Source: a virus. Taken from it: a DNA stretch of 25,426 nucleotides. Location of the stretch: positions 41,507 through 66,932 of the IMG/VR virus record IMGVR_UViG_3300037847_005438. The stretch is one strand, 5' to 3'. The notes under the pieces are model-generated. The model saw only the letters and a program-made list of their open reading frames with translations, searched no databases and had not been told where the DNA came from. The translations under genes and the position numbers were made by a program. Shown here piece after piece: positions 15,378 to 20,722 of this stretch (positions are counted from its first letter, which is position 1; each line of letters starts with the position of its first letter).

Positions 15378-15596
15378 ATGGAAACTAAAAGATTCGTTAT
15401 CAGAAAAACATTAATCGGAAAGAATACAATAATAACTTTCGTTAATAAGAAAAAAGAAACAGTGAAGTATAATCATGATGAAGTATACAATGCTCACAAA
15501 GAAAGATTCGACAACATGAACTGTTTCGCAAAGTATAAAAGTTATACTAATAGTAATGCGATGCCAGCATTCTGCCGCGACTTACAAATAAAGTAA
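15378..15596 (+). CDS. Small early protein, paralogue A
   Basis: 72 residues, basic, with no membrane segment. It is clearly paralogous to the 76-residue protein at 16246: both have KRFV-x-RK-x-LIGKN, NKK, YNHD-x-VY, then Cys, KYKSYT and P-x-x-CR in the same order. Two conserved cysteines (in MNCF and FCRD) are shared and could bind metal or pair. Each paralogue has its own copy of the 38-bp promoter-like element, so the gene and its control were duplicated together. As a first-expressed tiny protein it may act on host machinery. Family not recognised. Confidence 0.75.
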   Translation: METKRFVIRKTLIGKNTIITFVNKKKETVKYNHDEVYNAHKERFDNMNCFAKYKSYTNSNAMPAFCRDLQIK

Positions 15597-15608
15597 GTCA
15601 AGGCAACG

Positions 15609-15648
15609 CACTTGAAAAAGCAAGTGTGTATAGCACTTGTGTATAGCA
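15609..15648 (+). repeat. Competing CACTTG hairpins with an 11-base direct repeat
   Basis: CACTTG (15609-15614), CAAGTG (15621-15626) and CACTTG (15634-15639) allow two mutually exclusive 6-bp hairpins. TGTGTATAGCA occurs twice (15625-15635 and 15638-15648), 2 bases apart. The block lies between paralogue A and element copy 2, where a terminator or operator would be expected. There is no T-run, so intrinsic termination is not well supported. Confidence 0.45.
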
Positions 15649-15660
15649 ACGTCACTCGTA

Positions 15661-15698
15661 CACAAACTTAATTAGACCACCATCAGATAATATATGTG
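15661..15698 (+). promoter_or_regulatory. CACAAA/AGATAATA element, copy 2
   Basis: CACAAACTTA, 14 bases, AGATAATATATGTG. It lies 8 bases before the start codon of the 57-residue gene. Confidence 0.75.
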
Positions 15699-15706
15699 AA
15701 TATAAA

Positions 15707-15880
15707 ATGAAAACTATGAAGATAGAATTATACAATCATCAGAATGAATTAATTGGAATATTACTAGAATTTCCATTTGAAGAAACTAATCAAGAACTTG
15801 AAGAATTAATAGTAGATTATATTAATGAAAATACTGATGTTGAAGAAAATGAAATTGATTACTATAAAATTGTAGAGTAA
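15707..15880 (+). CDS. Small acidic early protein
   Basis: 57 residues, MKTMKIELYNHQNELIGILL followed by a very acidic, Glu/Asn-rich part ending NEIDYYKIVE. It is probably a short beta-beta-alpha fold: ELYNHQNELIGIL reads as a beta hairpin and ETNQELEELIVDYI as a helix. The strong negative charge could mimic DNA, a feature of some phage inhibitors, but this is only a suggestion. The gene has its own upstream element copy, and element copy 3 begins 2 bases after its stop. The start could be codon 4 (MKIELYN). Confidence 0.7.
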   Translation: MKTMKIELYNHQNELIGILLEFPFEETNQELEELIVDYINENTDVEENEIDYYKIVE

Positions 15881-15881
15881 T

Positions 15882-15919
15882 CACAAACTAAATAAGTCAC
15901 TCGTCAGATAATATATATG
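15882..15919 (+). promoter_or_regulatory. CACAAA/AGATAATA element, copy 3
   Basis: CACAAACTAA, 14 bases, AGATAATATATATG. It starts immediately after the stop of the 57-residue gene and lies 18 bases before the 62-residue gene. Confidence 0.75.
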
Positions 15920-15937
15920 AACTTAAAATAATAAATT

Positions 15938-16126
15938 ATGTCGAGAAATAAAATAATAGAAGAAACAGTAGAAACTATAATAGATAATATAGAAGAGAAA
16001 TTAGTAGAATATATGTTTGACCTTGGTGACTACTCAGAAACTAATAATAAATTTTATAAAGATAAAGAAGAATTAACTAACTTAGTAATAAAAGAATTAT
16101 ACAATAGAGTAAGAGAAGTAGAATAG
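15938..16126 (+). CDS. Small helical acidic early protein
   Basis: 62 residues, almost all helix: IIEETVETIIDNIEEKLVEYMFDL and then EELTNLVIKELYNRVREVE, with regular hydrophobic spacing that suggests a helical hairpin or dimer. Acidic, without Cys. It is a single-gene unit between element copies 3 and 4. No family is recognised. The start follows AAATTATG, as is usual in this arm. Confidence 0.7.
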   Translation: MSRNKIIEETVETIIDNIEEKLVEYMFDLGDYSETNNKFYKDKEELTNLVIKELYNRVREVE

Positions 16127-16155
16127 TACCTCTATACTAAAAATATCAAGTAAAC

Positions 16156-16169
16156 AAAGTATATACTTT
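16156..16169. promoter_or_regulatory. 14-bp perfect palindrome before element copy 4
   Basis: AAAGTATATACTTT is perfectly self-complementary and ends one base before element copy 4. It could be an operator for a dimeric regulator. A terminator is less likely because there is no loop. Confidence 0.35.
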
Positions 16170-16170
16170 T

Positions 16171-16208
16171 CACAAACTAAAATCGATGTAAGTAAGATAA
16201 TATAAATG
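16171..16208 (+). promoter_or_regulatory. CACAAA/AGATAATA element, copy 4
   Basis: CACAAACTAA, 14 bases, AGATAATATAAATG. It lies 37 bases before paralogue B, almost the same distance as copy 1 to paralogue A (39 bases). Confidence 0.75.
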
Positions 16209-16245
16209 TAAAAACAAATAACTAACTAAATAAAATTAAGAAATT

Positions 16246-16476
16246 ATGGAAAATGTATTAAAAAGTAAAAGATTCGTAGTAAGAAAGTCATTAATTGGTA
16301 AAAATCAAGTAATAGTATTTACTAACAAAAAAGGTGATGAAGTAACCTATAACCATGATAAAGTATATGAAATCATGAAAGAAAAATTAACTACTCTACC
16401 ATGTTGGGAAAAATATAAGTCATACACAGCGACTAATAACATACCAACTATATGTAGAAACAAAGAACTAATTTAG
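16246..16476 (+). CDS. Small early protein, paralogue B
   Basis: 76 residues, paralogous to the 72-residue protein at 15378 (shared KRFV, RK-x-LIGKN, YNHD-x-VY, Cys, KYKSYT and a final P-x-x-CR). It has a few extra N-terminal residues (MENVLKS). The two conserved Cys are kept (LPCWEK and ICRN). It is followed by a structured, probably terminating, hairpin region. Function unknown; duplication in the early region points to a dosage or specificity benefit against the host. Confidence 0.75.
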   Translation: MENVLKSKRFVVRKSLIGKNQVIVFTNKKGDEVTYNHDKVYEIMKEKLTTLPCWEKYKSYTATNNIPTICRNKELI

Positions 16477-16491
16477 TTAGTTAGACTAGTC

Positions 16492-16564
16492 GAGGTGTGC
16501 ACTTACGGTACTAATAATAGTATCTTGGACGGAAACGGTAATTAGTGTACACCTCTACTTTTTA
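16492..16564 (+). ncRNA. Structured RNA / terminator-like element
   Basis: GAGGTGTGCACT (16492-16503) pairs with AGTGTACACCTC (16544-16555) as a 12-bp helix with one G-T wobble, and TACTTTTT follows. Inside, GGTACT (16507-16512) pairs with AGTATC (16519-16524) around AATAAT, and a 19-base stretch with ACGGAAACGG remains unpaired. ACGGTA occurs twice. It is more elaborate than a plain terminator, so it could be a small RNA with its own terminating helix, or a regulated terminator after paralogue B. Confidence 0.55.
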
Positions 16565-16570
16565 CAAAGT

Positions 16571-16616
16571 GTGACATTAGGTAGTTAATATAACTAGAGT
16601 AACAGGCAATTGTCAC
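16571..16616 (+). promoter_or_regulatory. GTGACA...TGTCAC hairpin element, copy 1
   Basis: GTGACA (16571-16576) and TGTCAC (16611-16616) are complementary and flank TAACTAGAGTAACAGGC (16591-16607). An internal TAGTTA/TAACTA hairpin is also possible. The same conserved block with the same flanking arms occurs at 21687-21730. The last three bases overlap the CACAAA of element copy 5. Confidence 0.6.
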
Positions 16617-16651
16617 AAATTAAATTAAACAATAGTAAGATAATATAAATA
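16614..16651 (+). promoter_or_regulatory. CACAAA/AGATAATA element, copy 5
   Basis: CACAAATTAA, 14 bases, AGATAATATAAATA. It lies only 6 bases before the start codon of the 62-residue gene at 16658, so any transcript would have a very short leader. Confidence 0.75.
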
Positions 16652-16657
16652 AAAATT

Positions 16658-16846
16658 ATGAAATATATAACAGTGTTAGATTTTGAAGATGGTAGAATAT
16701 ACCAATATGATATAGGTTTTCAAGTAAACAAACTTGGTTGGAATCCTGATAGTGAATCGTGTGAAGGTTATTTAGTAAATAAAGGTCATAATTTAAGTAA
16801 CTGTGAGTGGATGGTTCATAAAGATAGACAAGTAATAACAAAGTAA
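16658..16846 (+). CDS. Small early protein, unknown
   Basis: 62 residues with a beta-rich look: KYITVLDFEDGRIYQYDIG is a likely beta hairpin, and the C-terminal half contains two Cys (SESCEGY and SNCEW) and ends in QVITK. No known motif. It is the first gene of a unit that continues through 16848, 17046, 17299 and 17523 with 0-3 base spacing, so these genes are probably co-expressed from element copy 5. Confidence 0.75.
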   Translation: MKYITVLDFEDGRIYQYDIGFQVNKLGWNPDSESCEGYLVNKGHNLSNCEWMVHKDRQVITK

Positions 16847-16847
16847 T

Positions 16848-17042
16848 ATGAAGATAGATTTTGATAAAGTAGAGGTATTAGAAGTAAGTAATATAAATCA
16901 ATGTGACTACCCAGAGTATTGTGACGCTTACATATCAGAGGCGAACTACAATGGTAAAACAATGAGTGATGAGATGTTAGATGAGATAAATGATAACTAT
17001 CCTGACTTTGTATACATACAAGTAATGGAACAAATAAACTAA
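16848..17042 (+). CDS. Small acidic early protein of a common phage hypothetical family
   Basis: 64 residues. It has the pattern VEVLEVSNIN, then D-x-P-E-Y-CDAYI, then a helix LDEINDNYPDFVYIQVMEQ. This order (V-x-V-x-x-V, P-x-F/Y-CDA-x-I, acidic helix) is one I know from many uncharacterised phage proteins, but I cannot name a function. Acidic, single domain. It starts 1 base after the preceding stop. Confidence 0.75.
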   Translation: MKIDFDKVEVLEVSNINQCDYPEYCDAYISEANYNGKTMSDEMLDEINDNYPDFVYIQVMEQIN

Positions 17043-17045
17043 ACT

Positions 17046-17297
17046 ATGAAAAAAAGAAATTATATACTAACCTTAGTTGACTATGGTTATAAAGTTGAAG
17101 CGTGGGATGATTATGGTAAATATGTGTGTGTCTATGAAAAAACTCGTGAAGCAGCAAGTGAATTTATAATGAACTGGTGGGAAATGTCAAAGCAAAACAA
17201 AAAAAGTGATGACAACTGGAATAAAGCAATGCTAAAAATGATAGAGTTAGACAAAAAGTATGGTATTAATAAAGATAATAGAGACGGACTAGATTAA
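17046..17297 (+). CDS. Small early protein, unknown
   Basis: 83 residues. YILTLVDYGYKVEAWDDYGKYV is a strand-rich N-terminus, followed by helices rich in Trp and Lys (ASEFIMNWWEMSKQNKK and NWNKAMLKMIELDKKYG). No metal site or membrane segment. It starts 3 bases after the preceding gene and ends 1 base before the lipoprotein gene. Family not recognised. Confidence 0.7.
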   Translation: MKKRNYILTLVDYGYKVEAWDDYGKYVCVYEKTREAASEFIMNWWEMSKQNKKSDDNWNKAMLKMIELDKKYGINKDNRDGLD

Positions 17298-17298
17298 A

Positions 17299-17523
17299 GT
17301 GTTAAACAAAATAATAAATAAAATGGTAAAAATAGTAGAAAAAAACGTAGCAGAATTAATAATAGTTTCATTAATATTACTAGTGTTTCTAACAAGTTGT
17401 GGAACCGCTAAACAAATACAAGAAGAACCAATGAAAGAGTGTTGTAAGAAAACTGCACAAGCGGTATATGAATATGAAGGATGGGTGGTAAGTGATTGTG
17501 AAAACTGTGACGAAATAGACTAA
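17299..17523 (+). CDS. Early phage lipoprotein, superinfection-exclusion candidate
   Basis: 74 residues from a GTG start (an ATG at codon 9, position 17323, is the alternative). A lipoprotein signal peptide is visible: a basic N-region, a hydrophobic core IIVSLILLVF (21-30) and the lipobox LTSC with the lipidated Cys at residue 34. The mature part is about 40 residues with four further Cys (ECCKK and DCENC) and an acidic end. Small phage lipoproteins made early often block further infection at the envelope, as T5 Llp does; that role here is inferred from type and position only. The stop overlaps the next start as TAATG. Confidence 0.75.
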   Translation: MLNKIINKMVKIVEKNVAELIIVSLILLVFLTSCGTAKQIQEEPMKECCKKTAQAVYEYEGWVVSDCENCDEID

Positions 17524-17594
17524 TGGGAGCGTGGATAATATTAATAATACTATCGGCAATGGTTTTAAGCTATTTTGGTAGTGAGTACGAGTAA
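17523..17594 (+). CDS. 23-residue membrane microprotein
   Basis: MGAWIILIILSAMVLSYFGS then EYE: a single hydrophobic helix with an acidic tail. It is translationally coupled to the lipoprotein gene through TAATG, and its stop is followed 2 bases later by element copy 6. A membrane-anchoring partner of the lipoprotein is possible. It is short, so coding is supported mainly by the coupling and the clear membrane helix. Confidence 0.5.
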   Translation: MGAWIILIILSAMVLSYFGSEYE

Positions 17595-17596
17595 AA

Positions 17597-17634
17597 CACA
17601 AATTAAATTTGACAACAGTAAGATAATAAATGTG
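17597..17634 (+). promoter_or_regulatory. CACAAA/AGATAATA element, copy 6
   Basis: CACAAATTAA, 14 bases, AGATAATAAATGTG. It lies 21 bases before the 56-residue gene. Confidence 0.75.
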
Positions 17635-17655
17635 TAACAAATAAAATAACTAACT

Positions 17656-17826
17656 ATGAACAAAATTAAATTTTTAAAGCAAGACAAAATTAGATTAAAT
17701 GGTATAACTTACAAGCCTTATACTATATGCCAACTACCTGAAAGATTTGGCTTAGTAGATAATGATGGCTACTCATACTTTACTGAGTGGTTCAATTACA
17801 AAGGTTTTACTTACATAGCAGAATAA
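17656..17826 (+). CDS. Small aromatic-rich early protein
   Basis: 56 residues, MNKIKFLKQDKIRLNGITYK followed by a Tyr/Phe-rich part (DGYSYFTEWFNYKGFTYIAE). It is probably an all-beta mini-domain built of hairpins. It starts after element copy 6 with an A/T leader (TAACTATG) and ends 1 base before the zinc-finger-like gene. Family not recognised. Confidence 0.65.
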   Translation: MNKIKFLKQDKIRLNGITYKPYTICQLPERFGLVDNDGYSYFTEWFNYKGFTYIAE

Positions 17827-17827
17827 T

Positions 17828-18037
17828 ATGAAGTGTAAGTGTAATAATATAATACCTCAAGGCCGAGTTAATCTTGGATTCAAAGTATGCGTAGACTGCT
17901 CTACGACCGAAGCATATGGTTGTGCTCCAATTATAAACCATAAAACCGGTAATTCCATACAGATTATGTCAAGCAGTGACGCTGCTCGCATATCCAAGAT
18001 AACTCAGCGTAGAGGTTATGGTACAATGTTAGGTTAA
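17828..18037 (+). CDS. Small zinc-ribbon protein, DksA/TraR-like finger
   Basis: 69 residues. C3, C5, C21 and C24 form a probable zinc site: CKCNNIIPQGR then KVCVDC. The IP-x-x-R between the Cys pairs resembles the finger of DksA/TraR proteins, which act in the RNA polymerase secondary channel, but the long helical part of DksA is absent. The rest (INHKTGNSIQIMSSSDAARI and RRGYGTM) is a pattern I know from uncharacterised phage proteins. It could bind RNA polymerase or nucleic acid. It uses more GC-rich codons than its neighbours. Confidence 0.65.
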   Translation: MKCKCNNIIPQGRVNLGFKVCVDCSTTEAYGCAPIINHKTGNSIQIMSSSDAARISKITQRRGYGTMLG

Positions 18038-18075
18038 CACAAATTAAATTAAATTAGTAACAGATAATATAATAA
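18038..18075 (+). promoter_or_regulatory. CACAAA/AGATAATA element, copy 7
   Basis: CACAAATTAA, 14 bases, AGATAATATAATAA. It starts at the stop of the zinc-ribbon gene and lies 8 bases before the 95-residue gene. Confidence 0.75.
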
Positions 18076-18083
18076 AATCAAAT

Positions 18084-18371
18084 ATGAAAAAACTAACTAA
18101 ACAAAAAGTAAAACAGTATTTCTCTTACAGGTCAGATGATAAATTACTACATTGTCCTGAAGCAATTGCCAACGCTTGTAATAGTATGGCTGATGATTTT
18201 AGTAATCACGAGTTTGCTGATGTTGATGCACTAGATCTTATGAGGTTATTACTACTTAACACAGCGTTAAATGGTAAAGGTATACCAACACATAGTTATG
18301 GTTTTCATACAGCAACAGGTCGAGCAATTATTAATAAACTACAAATGAAATATTATGAGTATAAAAAATAA
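18084..18371 (+). CDS. Early protein, unknown, helical
   Basis: 95 residues, mostly helical: an N-terminal KKLTKQKVKQYFSYRSDDKL, then an acidic helix (DFSNHEFADVDALDLMRLLLL) and a Gly/His loop (GKGIPTHSYGFHTATGRA). No catalytic motif is recognised. Its end overlaps the start of the 162-residue gene by 17 bases, so the two are probably coupled. Confidence 0.7.
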   Translation: MKKLTKQKVKQYFSYRSDDKLLHCPEAIANACNSMADDFSNHEFADVDALDLMRLLLLNTALNGKGIPTHSYGFHTATGRAIINKLQMKYYEYKK

Positions 18372-18843
18372 ATTACAACTACTTGGTATACAAGAGGTTA
18401 CAACTAAAAGACAAGAGAAAAATGGTACACGTGAATTTAAGTTACCAATAAACGATCCTTATGGTGATGCTATACACGTCGCATCTTTCGCCACTGGCTA
18501 CGTTAGACGTACTAGAACTACTGGTCGTAGTGATTGGCAACTAAATAAAACAAAGCAAGAAAAGCGCTACGTAGAAATGAAAGATTATGATACAGGTAGA
18601 CCGGTAATTAGAACATTTAAAGATACTGTTAGAATATTAATAGAAGATGAGCAAGAAAGGTTAGAGTATTTAATAAGCTATTGTCTCAAAAACTATTACA
18701 TCGGTCAAGCAAATATGTTATCAAATGGTAAATATATACCTAAATGGAAGTATGATAACAAGTGTAATGAGTGTGATAGAGATGATGGCGCTTTACAAAA
18801 CTTATCAGTAATAGTAAATAACGAAAGATATAGAATAATATAA
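18355..18843 (+). CDS. Early protein with a late Cys pair, unknown
   Basis: 162 residues, basic. It has a strand-rich N-terminus (REFKLPINDPYGDAIHVASF), an Arg/Thr-rich loop (YVRRTRTTGRSDWQLNKTK), a helix (EDEQERLEYLISYCLKNYY), and CNECDRDDG near the C-terminus, which with C-x-x-C spacing might be half a metal site. A DNA- or RNA-binding role is possible from charge alone. It overlaps the 95-residue gene upstream, and 1 base separates it from the 46-residue gene downstream. Family not recognised. Confidence 0.65.
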   Translation: MSIKNKLQLLGIQEVTTKRQEKNGTREFKLPINDPYGDAIHVASFATGYVRRTRTTGRSDWQLNKTKQEKRYVEMKDYDTGRPVIRTFKDTVRILIEDEQERLEYLISYCLKNYYIGQANMLSNGKYIPKWKYDNKCNECDRDDGALQNLSVIVNNERYRII

Positions 18844-18844
18844 T

Positions 18845-18985
18845 ATGGGAAAACAAAACGAAAAACTACTAAAAAATATAGAATTATATGAGCAAAAAAA
18901 GAAAGCTGAACAGCAAAAATCCAAAATACTGGGACAAAAGCCAGATAACCGAAAAACCAATAGCAAAGAAAAAGCTAATGTGTGA
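18845..18985 (+). CDS. 46-residue Lys/Gln-rich protein
   Basis: MGKQNEKLLKNIELYEQKKK continues with AEQQKSKILGQKPDNRKTNS and a short end. It is probably a single charged helix. The ATG sits 1 base after the preceding stop, the usual spacing in this arm, which supports translation. It overlaps the 45-residue frame at 18888 by 98 bases in another frame, so one of the two may be spurious. Confidence 0.45.
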   Translation: MGKQNEKLLKNIELYEQKKKAEQQKSKILGQKPDNRKTNSKEKANV

Positions 18986-19025
18986 AACTAAAGGTGTTAA
19001 AATATATGGAATATGGTACGCTTAG
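18888..19025 (+). CDS. 45-residue protein in an overlapping frame
   Basis: MSKKRKLNSKNPKYWDKSQI then TEKPIAKKKLMCETKGVKIY and GIWYA. It contains Trp, Tyr, Cys and Gly, a more protein-like composition than the overlapping 46-residue frame. The ATG lies inside that gene, so translation would need an internal start. It ends 22 bases before the candidate RNA at 19048. Confidence 0.45.
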   Translation: MSKKRKLNSKNPKYWDKSQITEKPIAKKKLMCETKGVKIYGIWYA

Positions 19026-19047
19026 TAGTCATATGGCCTAGTTAATA

Positions 19048-19267
19048 CGAGGTGAGGGTGGTAGCGCGTGAGACGTGTAGCAGAGGAACGTGGGTTGAAA
19101 TTACCTGGTGCACAAAATAATACGTTCTAATAATATCTGCATCTTACTCACTTGGCAGAACGGCAGGATAAAGCAAATATAAGGAAGAACAAAGATCGAG
19201 CAGGTACAATTTAAAATACCAAGGAGTCGAGCCTTATAAGAACCACACCTGCCCGACCTCGTTTTAT
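19048..19267 (+). ncRNA. Candidate structured noncoding RNA (~214 nt)
   Basis: The 19026-19316 stretch has no gene and is more GC-rich than its surroundings. CGAGGT (19048-19053) pairs with ACCTCG (19256-19261), which is followed by TTTTAT, as if a closing helix doubles as a terminator. Inside, GCAGGT (19200-19205) pairs with ACCTGC (19247-19252), GGTA/TACC makes a hairpin at 19203-19220, CTGC/GCAG another at 19137-19158, and GCGCGT-GAG-ACGTGT a third near 19062-19078. Element copy 8 begins 7 bases after the helix. GAGGAA after the third hairpin and GCCTTAT near the 3' end faintly recall RNase P RNA, but the P4 pairing is not convincing. Confidence 0.55.
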
Positions 19268-19305
19268 CACAAATTAAAATAGAAGTAAAATAGATAATAT
19301 AATAA
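19268..19305 (+). promoter_or_regulatory. CACAAA/AGATAATA element, copy 8
   Basis: CACAAATTAA, 14 bases, AGATAATATAATAA. It lies 11 bases before the 133-residue gene and directly follows the candidate RNA. It is the last intergenic copy; the long gene block downstream could be read from it. Confidence 0.75.
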
Positions 19306-19316
19306 AATTAAATACA

Positions 19317-19718
19317 ATGACAGAAAACGAATTATTACTAAAAATTGAAGGCTTAGAAAAAGCTATCAAAGAACATCAAGACTTTGTTAATACGTATGGT
19401 AATACGTTAACAACTACTAAACAAGAACTAGTTGACTTACACAAACCAGAGTTAACTACATCTCAAATGGAAGCTATTGAACGTGCTGTGGAACAAGCTG
19501 TTAATGAGTTTGATTTTACAGATACAGATAACTATGAAATAGATTATAGTCTTGACTATGATAATAGAGTACAATGTGAATCACATGAGTTTATTAATGA
19601 AAGTGATTTAGTTGAAATGATAGTTAACAGAGTGTGTAAATTATTCAAAGAAGTTGAAGAGTTAGACACAACAGAACCTGACCATCATAAAGTTACTCAC
19701 GTAGAAAAAATTATATAA
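19317..19718 (+). CDS. Acidic coiled-coil early protein
   Basis: 133 residues, strongly acidic. Residues ~1-40 form a coiled coil (LLLKIEGLEKAIKEHQDF), followed by a helix (SQMEAIERAVEQAVNEF) and an Asp-rich segment (DFTDTDNYEIDYSLDYDN). It ends with a His/Glu stretch. No enzymatic motif. The acidic, repetitive surface could mimic DNA, which is speculative. One base separates it from the gp88-like gene. Confidence 0.7.
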   Translation: MTENELLLKIEGLEKAIKEHQDFVNTYGNTLTTTKQELVDLHKPELTTSQMEAIERAVEQAVNEFDFTDTDNYEIDYSLDYDNRVQCESHEFINESDLVEMIVNRVCKLFKEVEELDTTEPDHHKVTHVEKII

Positions 19719-19719
19719 T

Positions 19720-20328
19720 ATGAATCTATTAACACAAAATAGTAAACTAAAACGTACATCTAAAGAATTAGGCTTAAGAGTATTTAACTTTGGTATACCT
19801 GCATACAGGTCTGCTAGTGGTAAATTAACATGTCCATTTGCTGATGAGTGTGTTAAGTTTTGTTATGCTAAAAAAGGTGCATACATATGGAGTAATGTAC
19901 AGCCTGCGTTTGAAAAGCGTTATCAACTTAGTAAAACAGATAAATTTATACCAGCGATGATGGACGAGATAGTTAACAAGCGTCCTGATTATATCAGAGT
20001 ACACGATAGCGGTGATTATTATTCACCTGCATACTTAGAAAAATGGTTACGTATAGCTAGAACATTTCCTGAAGTTAAATTCTACAGTTATACTAATTGT
20101 GTAAATATGCTTAAAAATGTAGATTTACCTGATAACTATGATATTATATTCTCAGACAGTGGTAAACAAAAACATATGATAGATCAAACTATAGATCGTC
20201 ATACTAAAATATTTGACAGTCAAGATGAATTAATGTCTAACGGTTACATAGATGCATCTAAGATTGATTTATATGCAACGAAATGGTTTAACAAAGATAA
20301 TATTAACGTAGGGCTTATAGCTCATTAA
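19720..20328 (+). CDS. Phage gp88-family protein (Cys-rich N-terminal motif)
   Basis: 202 residues. The start NLLTQNSKL, the Cys cluster CPFADECVKFCYAKKG (C38, C44, C48), RVHDSGDYYS (93-102) and the barrel-like FYSYTNCVN match the Gene product 88 family known from mycobacteriophages and others. The three clustered Cys suggest a metal or Fe-S site, and the alternating strand-helix pattern suggests a TIM-barrel-like fold, in some ways like a radical SAM enzyme. No function is established to my knowledge. It probably starts at 19720, 1 base after the preceding stop. Confidence 0.8.
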   Translation: MNLLTQNSKLKRTSKELGLRVFNFGIPAYRSASGKLTCPFADECVKFCYAKKGAYIWSNVQPAFEKRYQLSKTDKFIPAMMDEIVNKRPDYIRVHDSGDYYSPAYLEKWLRIARTFPEVKFYSYTNCVNMLKNVDLPDNYDIIFSDSGKQKHMIDQTIDRHTKIFDSQDELMSNGYIDASKIDLYATKWFNKDNINVGLIAH

Positions 20329-20338
20329 AAATTAAATT

Positions 20339-20722
20339 ATGTCAACAAGAGCACAAATACGATTTGCTACGCGTGAAGCAGGTCAATCATTTAACAAGCA
20401 TCCAAATGCTATACACGCACAATTTTACAAGCACAGCGATGGTTATCCTGAAGGTTTAGGTATAGATATAGCTAATTCTATTATGAATAATGTAGGATTA
20501 AATGGTATTGAAATAGAACCATTAACACATAAGCATAGTGATTTAGAATATATATATTATATTTGGCAAGCACCAGGTAAAGAAACATTTATAAGTATAT
20601 TTGAAGTAAATATGATACCAGCTTACTGCGAAACTTGTGGTCAAGACGTACAACTTGAAGATGCTTGTGTATTTGTAGGATTACCAACAGAATTAATAAA
20701 TAAGTATTCACAAACTAAATAA
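20339..20722 (+). CDS. Conserved phage protein with C-terminal Cys pair
   Basis: 127 residues. The opening MSTRAQIRFA, then FYKHSDGYPEGLG, is a pattern common to many uncharacterised phage and bacterial proteins (S-T-R-x-x-I, then F-Y-x-H-x-DGYP). The C-terminal part has YCETCGQ (C-x-x-C), perhaps half a zinc site. It is likely a compact alpha/beta domain. No function is known to me. Its last codons (SQTK and stop) coincide with the start of embedded element copy 9. Confidence 0.75.
   Translation: MSTRAQIRFATREAGQSFNKHPNAIHAQFYKHSDGYPEGLGIDIANSIMNNVGLNGIEIEPLTHKHSDLEYIYYIWQAPGKETFISIFEVNMIPAYCETCGQDVQLEDACVFVGLPTELINKYSQTK

Noticed and set aside
19048-19261. tRNA, tmRNA or RNase P RNA
   Set aside because: A GGTAGCGC stretch and a GTGGGTT region recall tRNA arms, but no cloverleaf with an acceptor stem forms. 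No tmRNA tag frame or T-loop is seen. The RNase P-like GAGGAA and GCCTTAT blocks do not form the required P4 helix. It is kept only as an unclassified RNA candidate.
15301-19305. CRISPR-like array from the repeated CACAAA...AGATAATA elements
   Set aside because: The repeats are bipartite, plus-strand, separated by genes of varying length and placed before start codons; there are no uniform spacers.
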